DNA from: Pristionchus mayeri | Taxonomy: Eukaryota > Nematoda > Chromadorea > Rhabditida > Neodiplogasteridae | Reading direction: 5' to 3' | DNA length: 64,000 bases | Assembly: GCA_036245805.1 (NCBI GenBank) | Contig: BTRK01000002.1 | Coordinates: 29,443,067 to 29,507,066, forward strand | Shown here: in pieces, positions 45,069 through 55,531 of the stretch | How positions within the stretch are numbered: position 1 is the first letter of the stretch | Layout: the number at the start of each line of letters is the position of its first letter | Notes under the pieces: generated by a model | The model's database searches: none | The model's input: the letters and a program-made list of their open reading frames with translations, nothing else | What the model was told of the DNA's origin: nothing | Program-made: the position numbers and the translations under genes

Positions 45069-45554
45069 ATGTCCCACTGCTTCTCGACTTGCCTTGCTCT
45101 ATGCATCTCATTCACTCTAGGCTCTGGTGAGTGTTTGAATACTTTGATTATTCTGATTGCTAAATGAATGCAATAACAGTATTATTCTCGATATCATTCG
45201 AGCCTGCAATGCTAATGGAAAGCTAATCGGCGGGGTTTGTGAATGCTCGGAATTGTTCAGCGGTATCAATTGCGAAAATTGTAAGTGACTTTTTGTTTCG
45301 AAATATCTGATAACTAGGTGAAGTCTGTAGCTGAATATCATAATATTGTACTTGGAGTGTTCATTCTCCTATAGGAACCGAAATTCAGTCAATTATGCTG
45401 GGATTATAACGCACTTGCAGTCCTCGCGCACGCATGTGCCAATGGTCGGTGTACTGAGCCGGGAACCTACTGCAGCTTCGGAAGAGTGGACTGCTCCTCG
45501 AATATCGATTTGTGCAACACAATGACTGGATGGTGTCTTCCGATGGCGAAATGA
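45069..45554 (+). CDS. Small secreted EGF-like cysteine-rich protein, copy 2
   Basis: Exons 45069-45130, 45180-45280 and 45421-45554; 98 residues. The cysteine pattern matches copy 1 (CECSELFSGINCEN; TEPGTYCSFGRVDC; WCLP). The strong donor GTGAGT at 45127 would break the frame; the next GT (GTGTTT at 45131) restores it, so the donor has either shifted by four bases or the gene is disabled. The signal peptide (CFSTCLALCISFTLGS) is shorter and less hydrophobic. Probably functional if the weak donor is used. Confidence 0.7.
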
Positions 45555-45717
45555 ATGACTCTTATTCAGCCTCTCATTTCGATGTGAATTTTTGTGTAAC
45601 CAATTACGGGATAATAACGTAGTCGGCTTCAAACATGTGCCAGTGATTGACAAATTCCGTAAAATGTAACAGTTGTTATGTATCAAATGTTTAAAAAAAT
45701 ATTTAAATTAATTAAGC

Positions 45718-45839
45718 GCGAGTAATCGAAGTAGATGGCAAATTGTTGAATGGTTCTACAATAGTCGACACTATCGACTGCGATTGTCTCCCAAGGCAGT
45801 GTAAGATGGAATTTAATAACTTGGACTTGATGATCTGAA
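45718..45839 (+). pseudogene. Possible third EGF-like copy, fragment
   Basis: A short open frame (VDGKLLNG...CDCLPRQC) resembles the middle exon of the two EGF-like genes, immediately downstream of copy 2. No first exon or terminal exon is recognisable. Weak evidence. Confidence 0.3.
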
Positions 45840-45962
45840 ATACGACTAAATATTACGTACATGTTTGTGTCAAATCTAATAAATTGAAACTTTAAAAAAA
45901 TAATTCCACCTCACGATGATGATCATTTTTGAGTATGAAAACGAGGGAGAGAGGCATGGGGT

Positions 45963-47687
45963 TCAGTATAAAGCAGATCTGAATCGGACGATCAATCGAA
46001 ATTTTCTATTATCCAGTCGTATCACCGTAAAAACAGGTCGTGCTATTGCGAGAAGTACGGAATGTTTTCCGATAACTATGGTCATTACGACCAAAGATAG
46101 TGGAACAATGTAGAATATGAATACGGAAGTGAGCTGAATCGATTTTGTTTTCAATTTTAAAATATTAAAGGTTTTCAATTAACGCAAGCTCCAAAAACCT
46201 GGATCAGGAGCACTTTCATGATTCGATTCTGCAGCCGCACGGTGCGATTCGATGCATTACTCTGAGTTTGCTAAGTATTGGATTCGCTTTTAAATTGTAC
46301 ACAATCATTTAAAAAATAATTCCATTTCTTTCTCACTCACTTTCGCTTGACTGATCATGTGCGTAGCGTGTACAGATAGAAATACAACCACAGGAAAGAC
46401 AACTATTAGTGTTGCCGCGAGGAAATAACATTCTGCAGTATTTGTTTATTTATTTATCGGAAAATTTCGTTATTCTGGCAACCATAGGCAAACTTTTCTG
46501 CGCTTCCAACGTCTCCAAAGATGAGCAACTGGCCTCCACGGGCTGAAAGCCACTCGAGGTCTGGTCGCTGAAACTCTTCTACGATTATTGTAAAAATCTG
46601 GGTCATACATTTGAAATTTCATAGATTTTAGCCGATGAAATTCCGAAAATTCCGAATCCCGCCACGTTCAGTACAAGAAGAGCTACGAGAGTTAACATCA
46701 TTCCCCATTGAACTCTGAAATGCTACCGCTGAAAGGCGTATATATCCCTCTGTCTCTATCTCTCGATTTCTCGTACATCGCACAAGTAAACTATTTGCTG
46801 CGAAAAACTTCAAAACTGTAAACCGTGGTCTGTATTTTTTTAGGCATGATATTTGTGCGCATTTCACCTGATGGAAAGTCGCGCACTCGAAGTCGTTCCA
46901 AAGACCATCTTCTGATGCATGCGAAGCAGCAGAAATTCAAATGGCGGATTAGGCAGAATTACGAAGGCGGCCAAGAAAGTCTTCAAAATTTGGAAATTAT
47001 CTGTTCAATATTCATGCTAATTTCATGTTGTTTTATCGTCGTTAAAGTCAATTTTCAGTTGACTTACAACGACTGCTTGCTGGGACAGCTCCAGTCGACA
47101 CAATAGTCCATCACAGTAAAGTGCCGGATAGGGCATTAACGGGTAGACGCGCACCACGACGCACATCACCCACTCGTTGAGCATCAGACACATCTGCATA
47201 TTTTTGTGTTACACGACATACTACTGCCGAAAAAAATCAGTCTTTTCGCAGAAGGCTGCTTTGCATTAGTTTGCGAACCTATCGTGAAAACACACTGGAT
47301 ACTTGTATGTCCAGCATACTACGTTAATTATTCGGCTGAATGAAGATTGCAACGACATGGAGCGACACCTCACTTGATTAGCTATGTAGCCCGCACGTAT
47401 ATCATAGCTCAAAGTTCCGGAATGTCGGATCAGAAGATACATAACTGTCGGGTGCCATGTGCACAGTGATACGAGGGGGAATACGATTTGAAAACTGGAA
47501 ATCGGGAATTTTTAGTGGCCACTTCATATATTAAATTAGAAAATACCCACGTATTCACGAAACGAAGGGAGAAATCGCGCTCAATTTGAAAATTGAACGT
47601 CTGAAATCGTTTTCTGATAATTTTGATAATCATCAAGTTGTGTTTTTTTTCTGATCAAACCCTAACCTCATTGACGAATGTTGACAT
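45963..47687 (-). CDS. SRI-like 7TM chemoreceptor (STR superfamily)
   Basis: Nine minus-strand exons: 47687-47667, 47600-47551, 47494-47374, 47193-47068, 46980-46868, 46714-46609, 46567-46483, 46432-46341 and 46133-45963. They give 294 residues with all phases consistent. TM1 region FPLVSLCTWHPTVMYLLIRH, TM2-TM3 with VYPLMPYPALYCDG (the P...P...Y-C-x-G pattern of SRI/SRH), NPPFEFLLLRMHQKM after TM3, TM4 VQWGMMLTLVALLVLNVAG, TM5 CYFLAATLIVVFPVVVF, and a last exon with two further helices. The start codon follows a GTTAAG acceptor-like sequence. A chemosensory role is inferred from the class. Confidence 0.8.
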
Positions 47688-47739
47688 ACTTAACACAGTA
47701 ATTCGAAATAGTGGAAACGAACGCCAGAAGTGGAGTTGA

Positions 47740-48165
47740 ATGAGATGCAAGGCACTGGGCTGGGACAGACGCTCGTGAGTTCGAGTGTGATGGAGCTCAT
47801 TTGCGATTAAAAGCATATGCAGGTGGAATGTGCACGTGGCGAGATTCGGAGAAGGTCAAAGTAAGAGCGAAAGCGTGAAGTTATACAACGATGCTGATCT
47901 CACGCACTATTTCCCACAAATTGCATCGCTACTTCCCGTAGAGTTAGCGAGTTGACATTTTGTTTTGGGGCAAAATGAAATGGGAATATAATACAATTAT
48001 TAAATTCGGAAGAGAGAATGAAAACGGGGAATTGAACTGAATGATATACTATGTTCACCGTCGTTGCAGACACTCATGATGTCGAGTAGGATAGAGCTCA
48101 TTTGTGATTAAAGGCAGGTGAAATAAGCGCGCGGCGAGATTCGGTGAATGTCAAAATAAGATCTG
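47740..48165. repeat. Tandem duplicate of the SRI-like gene's upstream region
   Basis: Two diverged direct copies, about 47745-47880 and 48025-48160, share GAGCTCATTTG, GATTAAA and GGCGAGATTCGG plus GTCAAA in the same order. Both lie upstream of the minus-strand receptor start. They may be duplicated regulatory sequence or the remnant of a duplicated gene's flank. Confidence 0.5.
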
Positions 48166-48282
48166 ATGTTGCTGCAATTGTCATGAAAATGTGATCGATT
48201 CAACATATTATCTTGATCATTATTATTGTGCTAGAAAAGTAGCCCATTGTACTCAAAAGTTGTCGTTATATCTGGCAGCCGG

Positions 48283-48390
48283 TGTACCAATTGGAGTTCA
48301 TAGTAAAATGAGAGAGCATGGAGAATGAGGAGGGACCCTCTTTCATTCCCACACTCTCTCATATCACTATGAACTCCAATTAGTATGGTG
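48283..48390. repeat. Short inverted-repeat element
   Basis: ACCAATTGGAGTTCATAG at the left pairs with CTATGAACTCCAATTAG at the right, and inner AGAGAGCATGG/CTCTCTCAT segments also pair. About 108 bp, no TSD identified. Confidence 0.55.
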
Positions 48391-49722
48391 GCTGATAGAA
48401 ATTATAAAAGCTATCTAAATTTCGAAAATTGCTAATACATCGGGTGGTGAAGAATACGATAAAGAAGATCTCGTTGCAAAGTGTTGGGTTAGAAGATAAC
48501 AAGTAAGTGTAAAAAGACCAGCGAGATACAGACCACCCCACTCTGCTTGTAATTTCAAAATAGCTTCGCATAATCCGAATACCGCACAAATACAACAGTT
48601 CTCCTATTAGCCCGGCGCGAAGCGCCGGGGTAATTTTGGCCTGGGAACGAGAAATTCCCACGGTCGGAGAGGTTCCTGAGAGGATAGGGTATCGACATAC
48701 GTTCAAACTCAAATCCAAGTATCCAGCTTTTGGGGATCCTCGGTGGAAACCTAGGGGATTCTAAATCCGAAATTTCAAGTCTATATCGGAACCGGAAGTG
48801 CCTCAGGCTGACTCCCATTTTTTTTGCGGCTTCCCGGTTTTTTGACTTGCTCGCAGCAGCCGTAGAGAGACGTGCTATATCTCATTCGATAGAGCATAGT
48901 CAGTTGCCTGCCTAGACTTTTTTTCAGATTTGTGAAATTGCATTTGCAAAGGTTCGAAAAAGGCCTCCAAAGTTCGAAATTTTGACCCCTCTGGCTGTTC
49001 AGCCACATTTTCGTCCATCCAAGTTCTCAATGGAAAATCCAAGTTCCTACCGGTCTACTGTAGATTAATGTCGATACGGCGAATCCAATGAGCTTAATTT
49101 CAAATAGATTGGTTTCCATCTGTAGGTGCTGACGCATTTCAAACATTTTCCCGCGCGAATTTATCCCTCTGCCTCCTACTCTCTCCCTCCCGCGCGCCTC
49201 TCTCTCCCGGCCAGGTCAACGGTTGTAAACGCGGCGAGTCGTCTCAAGTTGTCAACACTCTGTCTACTATGAAATACAAACTTAAAAGTAATGCAAAGCA
49301 AGTATTATTTTTGGAATCAGTGGGCGGAATTACCCCTGGTGGTATCATTGGTTGGGGACGAACGGGCACTTTCACTGTTGTACCCTCTGGAAGAGTAGGG
49401 AGTTTAAAGCTTCCGACTTGAGCTACTTTATATCTATATTGAGATATGCCCCTGGATACAGGCACTGACTTCTCCCTCGCCTTTTCCGCGCATCCTTTGA
49501 ATTTTTCCAAGATCCATTGGGAATTACGATGTTGGCCGACGGCTTCCACTCAGAGACGATTGGAAGAAATTCGCCAGAATCTGGCCACGAGAAATGGATG
49601 AAAACCCTATAGGGGGCCTAGTGTTGACTATGCTTTCTCATCTCTAACCTCCCAAAGCATTGACTAGAGAACCCTCACCACGAAGACAAAAAAATCGCTC
49701 CGCGTCAATAAAAGTCCCGAGA
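48391..49722. other. Repeat-like intergenic region
   Basis: No gene recognised. Contains a GC-rich hairpin (CCCGGCGCGAAGCGCCGGG at about 48609), a pyrimidine-rich tract near 49150-49215 and frames of up to 112 codons without family resemblance. Confidence 0.4.
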
Positions 49723-50158
49723 TCAACCTTCCCTGGAAAGGTGGCGTATCCTGTCTTTGCAAGCAAAGTCAACAGCTGAGTGAATTTTGGCAACATATCA
49801 ATTCAATAAAAGAAGTGAGATCCTATTTCACTCAACAATCAGTTCAATAAAAATCCGGGGATCAACAGCCAAAATTCGCTCACTATTGTTGACAATTTCG
49901 ATTGCACTGTTATGATATTAATTAATAAGAAATATTACAGATCAATTATATTTATGCTTAAATATTCTGATTTCGTCGTGACATTTCGGAAAATAGTGAG
50001 CGAATTTTGGCTGTTGATCCCGGGACTTGTATTGAACTGATTGTTGAGTTAAATAGGATCTCACTTCTTTTATTGAATTGATATGTTGCCAAAATTCACT
50101 CAGCTGTTGACTTTGCTTGCAAAGACATGATACGCCACCTTTCCAGGGAAGGTGGATT
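49723..50158. repeat. 430-bp foldback
   Basis: The left arm (from ACCTTCCCTGGAAAGGTGGC) and right arm (ending with its complement) pair over about 170 bp each, including CAGCTGAGTGAATTTTGGC and AACAGCCAAAATTCGCTCAC. An AT-rich loop lies at about 49890-49990. Confidence 0.8.
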
Positions 50159-50179
50159 ACAATTTATTAGATCACTAGT

Positions 50180-50350
50180 CCAGCTGCCCCCCGCCTTCGG
50201 CGGGGGCCCCGTCCTAGCGGAGTAGGTTTCGCAATCACTCGTTTCGCAACTTGTTGATGCGCGATCTCTCTCCCTTCACATTTCGCAACTGTTTCGCAAT
50301 CCGGACATACGGACAGACACACACTGCGCTTTATATATAGGTATAGATTG
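50180..50350 (-). repeat. SINE- or LINE-tail-like block
   Basis: A GC-rich hairpin (CCCCCGCCTTCGGCGGGGG) is followed by repeated TTTCGCAA-type units and a tail with GGACAGACACACACTGCGC and TTTATATATAGGTATA. This arrangement resembles 3' ends of some non-LTR elements. Low certainty. Confidence 0.3.
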
Positions 50351-50488
50351 TTGACAGTGTGATAAGGTACTGCACAAAATTTGTAATAGTCCGATAAGAA
50401 AATCTTTATTTTTGGACTAAACAATTATAGACAATTCTAATAAAAAACTCTGCGAATATTTGGAAAGAATATACCATTAGAGCATGCT

Positions 50489-52192
50489 TTACGCAGAGAA
50501 ATATGGGTGGCTGAGTATGTCATCGAATCCAGGTCTATGATTCTTATCCAGCATTGTGAGTTTCGTTACGAGATCCATCTGAGAATATCAAAATGTTCAA
50601 TGCATCTTAAATTTGTACATACCGCTGATGGGTTGTCTAGCAGAACGTTGGGCCTTCTATCATTTCGAATGTCGTTGAATACCTTCAATTGAATCCTACC
50701 GTATAGGAGGGACCGAATAGAAGGGACACACAGACCTCGATTTTATGCGCCTCGGAAAGCATTGCGCACATTTCGAGGAGTATGAGTCCGGCAGAAAAAA
50801 TGTCAACCATCTGATCGTAGAAAAAGTTCTGGAAATATCATTGCATGGTAAAATTAATGGTTCAGTGAGTGTTCTTGTACATAACGGACACGATTCTACT
50901 TTGAATGTGTTTAAGGGATCAATATGTTTCACATTAGATGTTTCCACTCACTTGTTCGGGAGCTCGGTACATTTGCGTTCCAATATCTGAGCGCATCTCT
51001 TCTCCGTCATTACAATCAGTGGCGATTCCGAGGTCGCAAATTTTAACAGTTTCCTCCGAAGCTACGAGAATGTTGCTGGGCTATAAAATCAGTGCGTTTC
51101 GAAAATTTCAAAAAACATTAGTTTTGATACCTTGAGATCCCGATGGATGGTGTTGTTACTGTGAATGAATTGGAGAGCTAGGATGATCTGCTTGAACCAT
51201 GATCTGATTTGATCCTGATTCCGATTTTCCATATTTCGACTGAGCCAGTCTGCTAGCGATTCTTCGCATAACTGAAAATTACATATATTTGAGACTTTTT
51301 GTAATGAAATTTACCTCCATTTGTATCAGTATGATCGCAGTCCGCTCTCCACCACATTTCTGTAAATATCATATGTAGCCATACTTAGAAAAATGTGCAC
51401 GCACAATTGAATAATATTTATTTTATAAAATTTAAAATTGTAAAAACTCACGTTGAATGGCAAACAGTCGATATCAGCCATCCATTGAACATGGGGATAC
51501 TAAAATATCATATTTTGCTTTGTATTGACAATTTTGTAGCCATAATAATGGATTACGTGTCCCACTTACTCTCCATCCATAAGGCGGCTCTTCAATCCAT
51601 GAACTGTGAAATCGAATTATGTTCGGATGATGCAATTTCGCCATTCTCCGAACTTCGCCAAGTGTTTTTCTTATGATCTCGGGACTTAATAAGTACAGTT
51701 TGTGTGTTGCATGCAAAACTATACAACAAATAATGCGGAGATGTTAGTTTAAGAAAATAAGAACACCGTACTTAGACTTGAGCGAGATACACTTGATAGC
51801 GTAATCACATTCATCGAAAACCCCTGTCGCCCTGAACACACATCCGAAAGAACCAGATCCAATGATACTGCCGATCATAAACTCCGAGAAGAGTCTGAAA
51901 AATATAGATGACGTGTTTAAGTGATTTCTACTTTTGAAATTTATACGATACCTGGATGCATACGCTCTAGCGCTCTTCATGATGTAGTATTGGAAGTCAA
52001 ACTGCAATTTCAAATTTAAATACATTACTGCTCAAGTATACTCACGTATTTTTCATGCAGAATAGCGGTGATCAAGCGCTTTTCGTTCTCATAAGTGGCC
52101 ACCATATCAATCAATTGATTGCGAACTCCAATTAGGCGAGGTTCAAACGCTTCCCTGATTAACACAGATATTCTGAGAGGACGCAGGTGCAT
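50489..52192 (-). CDS. PEK/GCN2-type (eIF2-alpha kinase-like) protein kinase
   Basis: Eleven minus-strand exons: 52192-52046, 52001-51952, 51894-51772, 51684-51570, 51499-51452, 51359-51315, 51271-51131, 51080-50952, 50828-50736, 50682-50623 and 50578-50489; 346 residues from ATG 52192. Upstream codons to 52231 are open but begin GTG. The glycine loop (GSGSFGCVF), catalytic lysine (YAIKCI), HPNIIRFHSSWIEEPPYGW (the W-I-E-x-P-P block of eIF2-alpha kinases), IHRDLKPSNILV, DLG in place of DFG, YRAPEQ and a terminal HPYF are all present. The luminal or HisRS-type regions of PERK/GCN2 are absent, so it is a short, stand-alone kinase. Probably active; substrate inferred from family only. Confidence 0.88.
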
Positions 52193-52254
52193 GGGAACAA
52201 CAAAATCAAACTGCTTTAATCTTATCGACACAATAATAGTTGATGTATCCCTGG

Positions 52255-52275
52255 TCGTAGACTTTTATAGTGAAG
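52255..52275 (-). promoter_or_regulatory. TATA box of the kinase gene
   Basis: CACTATAAAAGTC on the minus strand, about 75 bp before ATG 52192. The same TATA box, spacing and start region are present in inverted orientation at 55370-55450. Confidence 0.5.
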
Positions 52276-52305
52276 TGGTGAAGCCGTAAAATCGAAACTA
52301 CCTAA

Positions 52306-53328
52306 AATACGGCTCTCGGCATTTCTAAAGTTCAAAAAATCATAAAATGCTTCACAGTCGAGCTAAAAAATTGTTCAAAAATGCAAAATGACCGTCTCGA
52401 CGAGTTCTTCAATTCTTCTGTTGAGGACGTTTTTGACAACTCAATTTAAAATATAGATAAATTGGAAAAGGCGAATTGTGGGTTCCGAAAAGTTGTTACC
52501 CTTAAACTTTTTTCCACGATTTCCACTTTTTTTATTTCAAAATCAGATTCTCCGTGCAATTCTGCACCAGAAATATTGATTTCAGCTCTTTTCATTGTTT
52601 TCCCGGGAGGCTTCAGCGTTGGAAACACCAAAAACCCGCTGTTTTTCGAAAATTCAAAAAGTTCAATGATTTCCCGTTTTCACATTTAGGCTTTATCAGC
52701 GCTCCAATGACAACCAGTTTGCTTAGGATTGACTATTTTCCCACTTTAAGAAGATTGAAGTCATTTCCAGAGAAAATATTTTATTCCGAAAAAATCAGGA
52801 TTTTAGCATTTTCCGAAAATAATTGAAAAAATGTGGCGATTTTTTTCATCAAAAAGACCGCCTAATTCGCTCACAGGTGCTTGCCCAGACCCAGTAATGT
52901 TACTTTCAGCCAATAGAACCACTCCTGATCCATCAGTATGGAAATGGAAATTCATTGAACTTTTTGCATTTTCGAAAAACAGCGGGTTTTTGGTGTTTCC
53001 AACGCTGAAGCCTCCCGGGAAAACAATGAAACGAACTGAAATCAACACTACTGGTGCAGAATTGCACGGAGAATCAGATTTTGAAATAAAAAAAAGTGGA
53101 AATCGTGGAAAATTTTTTAAGGGTAACAACTTTTCGGAACCCACAATTCGCTTTTTCCAATTTATCTATATTTTAAATTGAGTTTTCAAAAGCGTCCCCA
53201 ACAGATGAATCCCAACATTGAAGAACTCGTCGAGGCAGTCATTTTGCTTTTTTGAACGACTTTCTAGCTCAACTATGAAGCATTTTATGATTTTTTGAAC
53301 TTTTGAAATGCCGAGAGCCGTCTTTTAG
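52306..53328. mobile_element. 1 kb foldback element
   Basis: CTAAAATACGGCTCTCGGC at the left pairs with GCCGAGAGCCGTCTTTTAG at the right, with about 500-bp arms that include GGCGAATTGTGGGTTCCGAA and its complement. It appears inserted in the left arm of a larger inverted repeat, because the right arm (55330) reads continuously there. Arm frames mirror each other and are not genes. Confidence 0.85.
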
Positions 53329-55330
53329 GTACATACGTCAAATGGGTCTCGCAAAAGAGAGAAGGCACGTCGGCACGCTGGCCGAAGCCATATCGGCATT
53401 TTCACATTTTTAGTTATAACATTATCATTAAAATCAATAAACAATAATTGATATTAATTTTAAAAAGTTAAAAATTTCTAAACAGGTCAATTGCATTGAA
53501 CAAAAACAGTGTATTCGCGTACTCAAAAAATGGGTATACGGTAGCATGAAAATTTGCTCTCGCTCACTTTAAAAATTAATTACTCCTCGAATTTAGCATT
53601 AATTAATGCATTCTTTTTTTAGAAAGCAAATCTGGATCATGGGAAATGTCTGTATACCACACCGCCGACACAAAAATGCAAAATAAACGAATGTGATGTG
53701 CCTAAAGTTGAACAAAAAATATGAACTCGCCAAAACTCTCGCTTTTTGCTTGCTCTTCGTTCTCATAAACTAAGCCACCGCGTGGGTTAATTTTTCGGTT
53801 ATGAACTCTTTCAGTCATGGCATTAATGCTATTAGAAGTCTGACCCACGCGCCGATCTCGAAATGCGATTATTTCAGCGTCGAAAAGTGATTTTTTAACA
53901 AAATTGTTTGCTGTCGTTCTCAGCAACTAGGTCAGCGCATGGGCCATTATTTTGCCTAAAACTTCTTTACCATGCGTAATATTTATTCAAAAAAGACTGA
54001 CCCACGCGGTGACCAAAAATTTCTTAAAATAACAAAAAAGGATATTAGTAGTGAAATCACACGCGCCGCGTGCACACGCGTCGCGGTCGCTTATAACGTA
54101 GTTTTGCTTTGTTCGCAATTTTATCTATTTTATAGGTCACCGCGTGGGTCAGTCTTTTTCGAATAAATATTACGCATGGTAAAGAAGTTTTAGGCAAAAT
54201 AATGGCCCATTCGGAGCCCTAGTTGTTTAGAACGACGGCAAACAATTTTGATAAAAAATCACTTTTCGACGCTGAAATAATCGCATTTCGAGATCGGCGC
54301 GTGGGTCAGCCTTCTAATAGCATTAATGCCATGACTGAAAGAGTTTATAACCGAAAAATTAACCCACGCGCTCGCTTAGTTTATGAGAACGAAGAGCAAA
54401 CAGAAAGCGAGAGTTTTGGCGAGTTCAAATTTTTTGTTCAACTTTAGGCACATCACATTCTTTTATTTTGCATTTTTGTGTCGGCGGTGTGGTATACAGA
54501 CATTTCCCATGATCCAGATTTGCTTTCTAAAAAAAGAATGCATTAATTAATGCTAAATTCGAGGAGTAATTAATTTTTAAAGTGTGCGAGAGCAAATTTT
54601 CATGCTACCGTATACCCATTTTTTGAGTACGCGAATACACTGAATTGTGTTGAATGTTTAAATCAACGCTTTGAAGAGCACAACAACGTTGTTTTACCTT
54701 TCGAAATATTTGTTAACTTATTCTTATTTATGTTTTAATTATTACTGAGTCAAAATATTGAATATACGAAATGCCATTGACCAAAATTCTTATAAATTCC
54801 AAGTTCCCTTTTATTTCTAATTATGAAATTACCAAATTGCCGATGAGTTATTTTTCATGCCTTGTCTTTTACGAAACAAATACAATATCGCTTGACGTAT
54901 CATTTATTGTAAATCATAGTATGCGGTAATGATGAAAGCAACTGCCTCCCATCTCGAAGCAATTCGCTTTCGGTCCGAGTGTTTATGATCCCTGGCCTAC
55001 CGACCTTTTAGGGCTAGGAGGGACATGCCCCTCTGGCGAGAGTTAACAATATGAATTAATAACGATTGGATTTAAGTTATAAATGATGATTTAAAAAATA
55101 CAATAATTGAGAAAAATGGTAACGAAAAACAAGATTTTCTTGTTACAAAAATTTCCCCAACTTCAAATTCATGTGGAAAAAATTGAAATTTCATTTGCAA
55201 ATTGTCACTCCAAAATGAAAAAAAATAATGCGGATTGGCTACATCGGTAATTTTTTTACGGATGGACCACGTCGGCAAAAAAATTTAGGCACGTCGGCAA
55301 AAAATGAACAGCGAGACCCTATTTGACGTA
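53329..55330. repeat. Outer inverted repeat enclosing nested foldbacks
   Basis: ACATACGTCAAATGGGTCTC at the left pairs with GAGACCCTATTTGACGTATG at the right (about 55313-55332), and GGCACGTCGGCA occurs in both arms. Inside are the 53510-54643 foldback and about 600 bp of AT-rich sequence with no gene. Confidence 0.75.
53510..54643. mobile_element. 1.1 kb foldback with repeated CGCGTGGGT motifs
   Basis: GTGTATTCGCGTACTCAAAA at the left pairs with the complement at the right end. Each arm carries a mirror-image 74-codon frame (53926-53702 minus; 54223-54447 plus), both containing KKSLFDAEIIAFRDRRVG, and several CGCGTGGGT copies. The centre lies near 54077. No known transposase motif. Confidence 0.85.
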
Positions 55331-55334
55331 TGTT

Positions 55335-55465
55335 TAGGTAGTTTCGATTTTACGGCTTCACCACTTCACTATAAAAGTCTACGACCAGGGATACATCAAC
55401 TGCTATTGCGTCGATAAGATTAGAGCCGTTTGATTATTTTGTTCCCATGTCCTATGTAATTCATA
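55335..55465 (+). pseudogene. Inverted partial copy of the kinase gene 5' end
   Basis: TAGGTAGTTTCGATTTTACG through TATAAAAG, GGATACATCAAC and CGATAAGATTAGAG to TTCCCATG is the reverse complement of 52190-52305. The match stops soon after the start codon, so only the promoter and first codons were duplicated. Plus-strand reading from the ATG ends after about 15 codons. Confidence 0.8.
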
Positions 55466-55531
55466 CATTCTGTCAGAATATGCGTGTTAATTGATTGTAT
55501 GTATTAAATATCGATAGACAATTAATTTTAC

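Noticed and set aside
48380..48818. Overlapping minus-strand frames of 87-112 codons
   Set aside because: They lie in repeat-like sequence with a GC hairpin and do not resemble a protein family.
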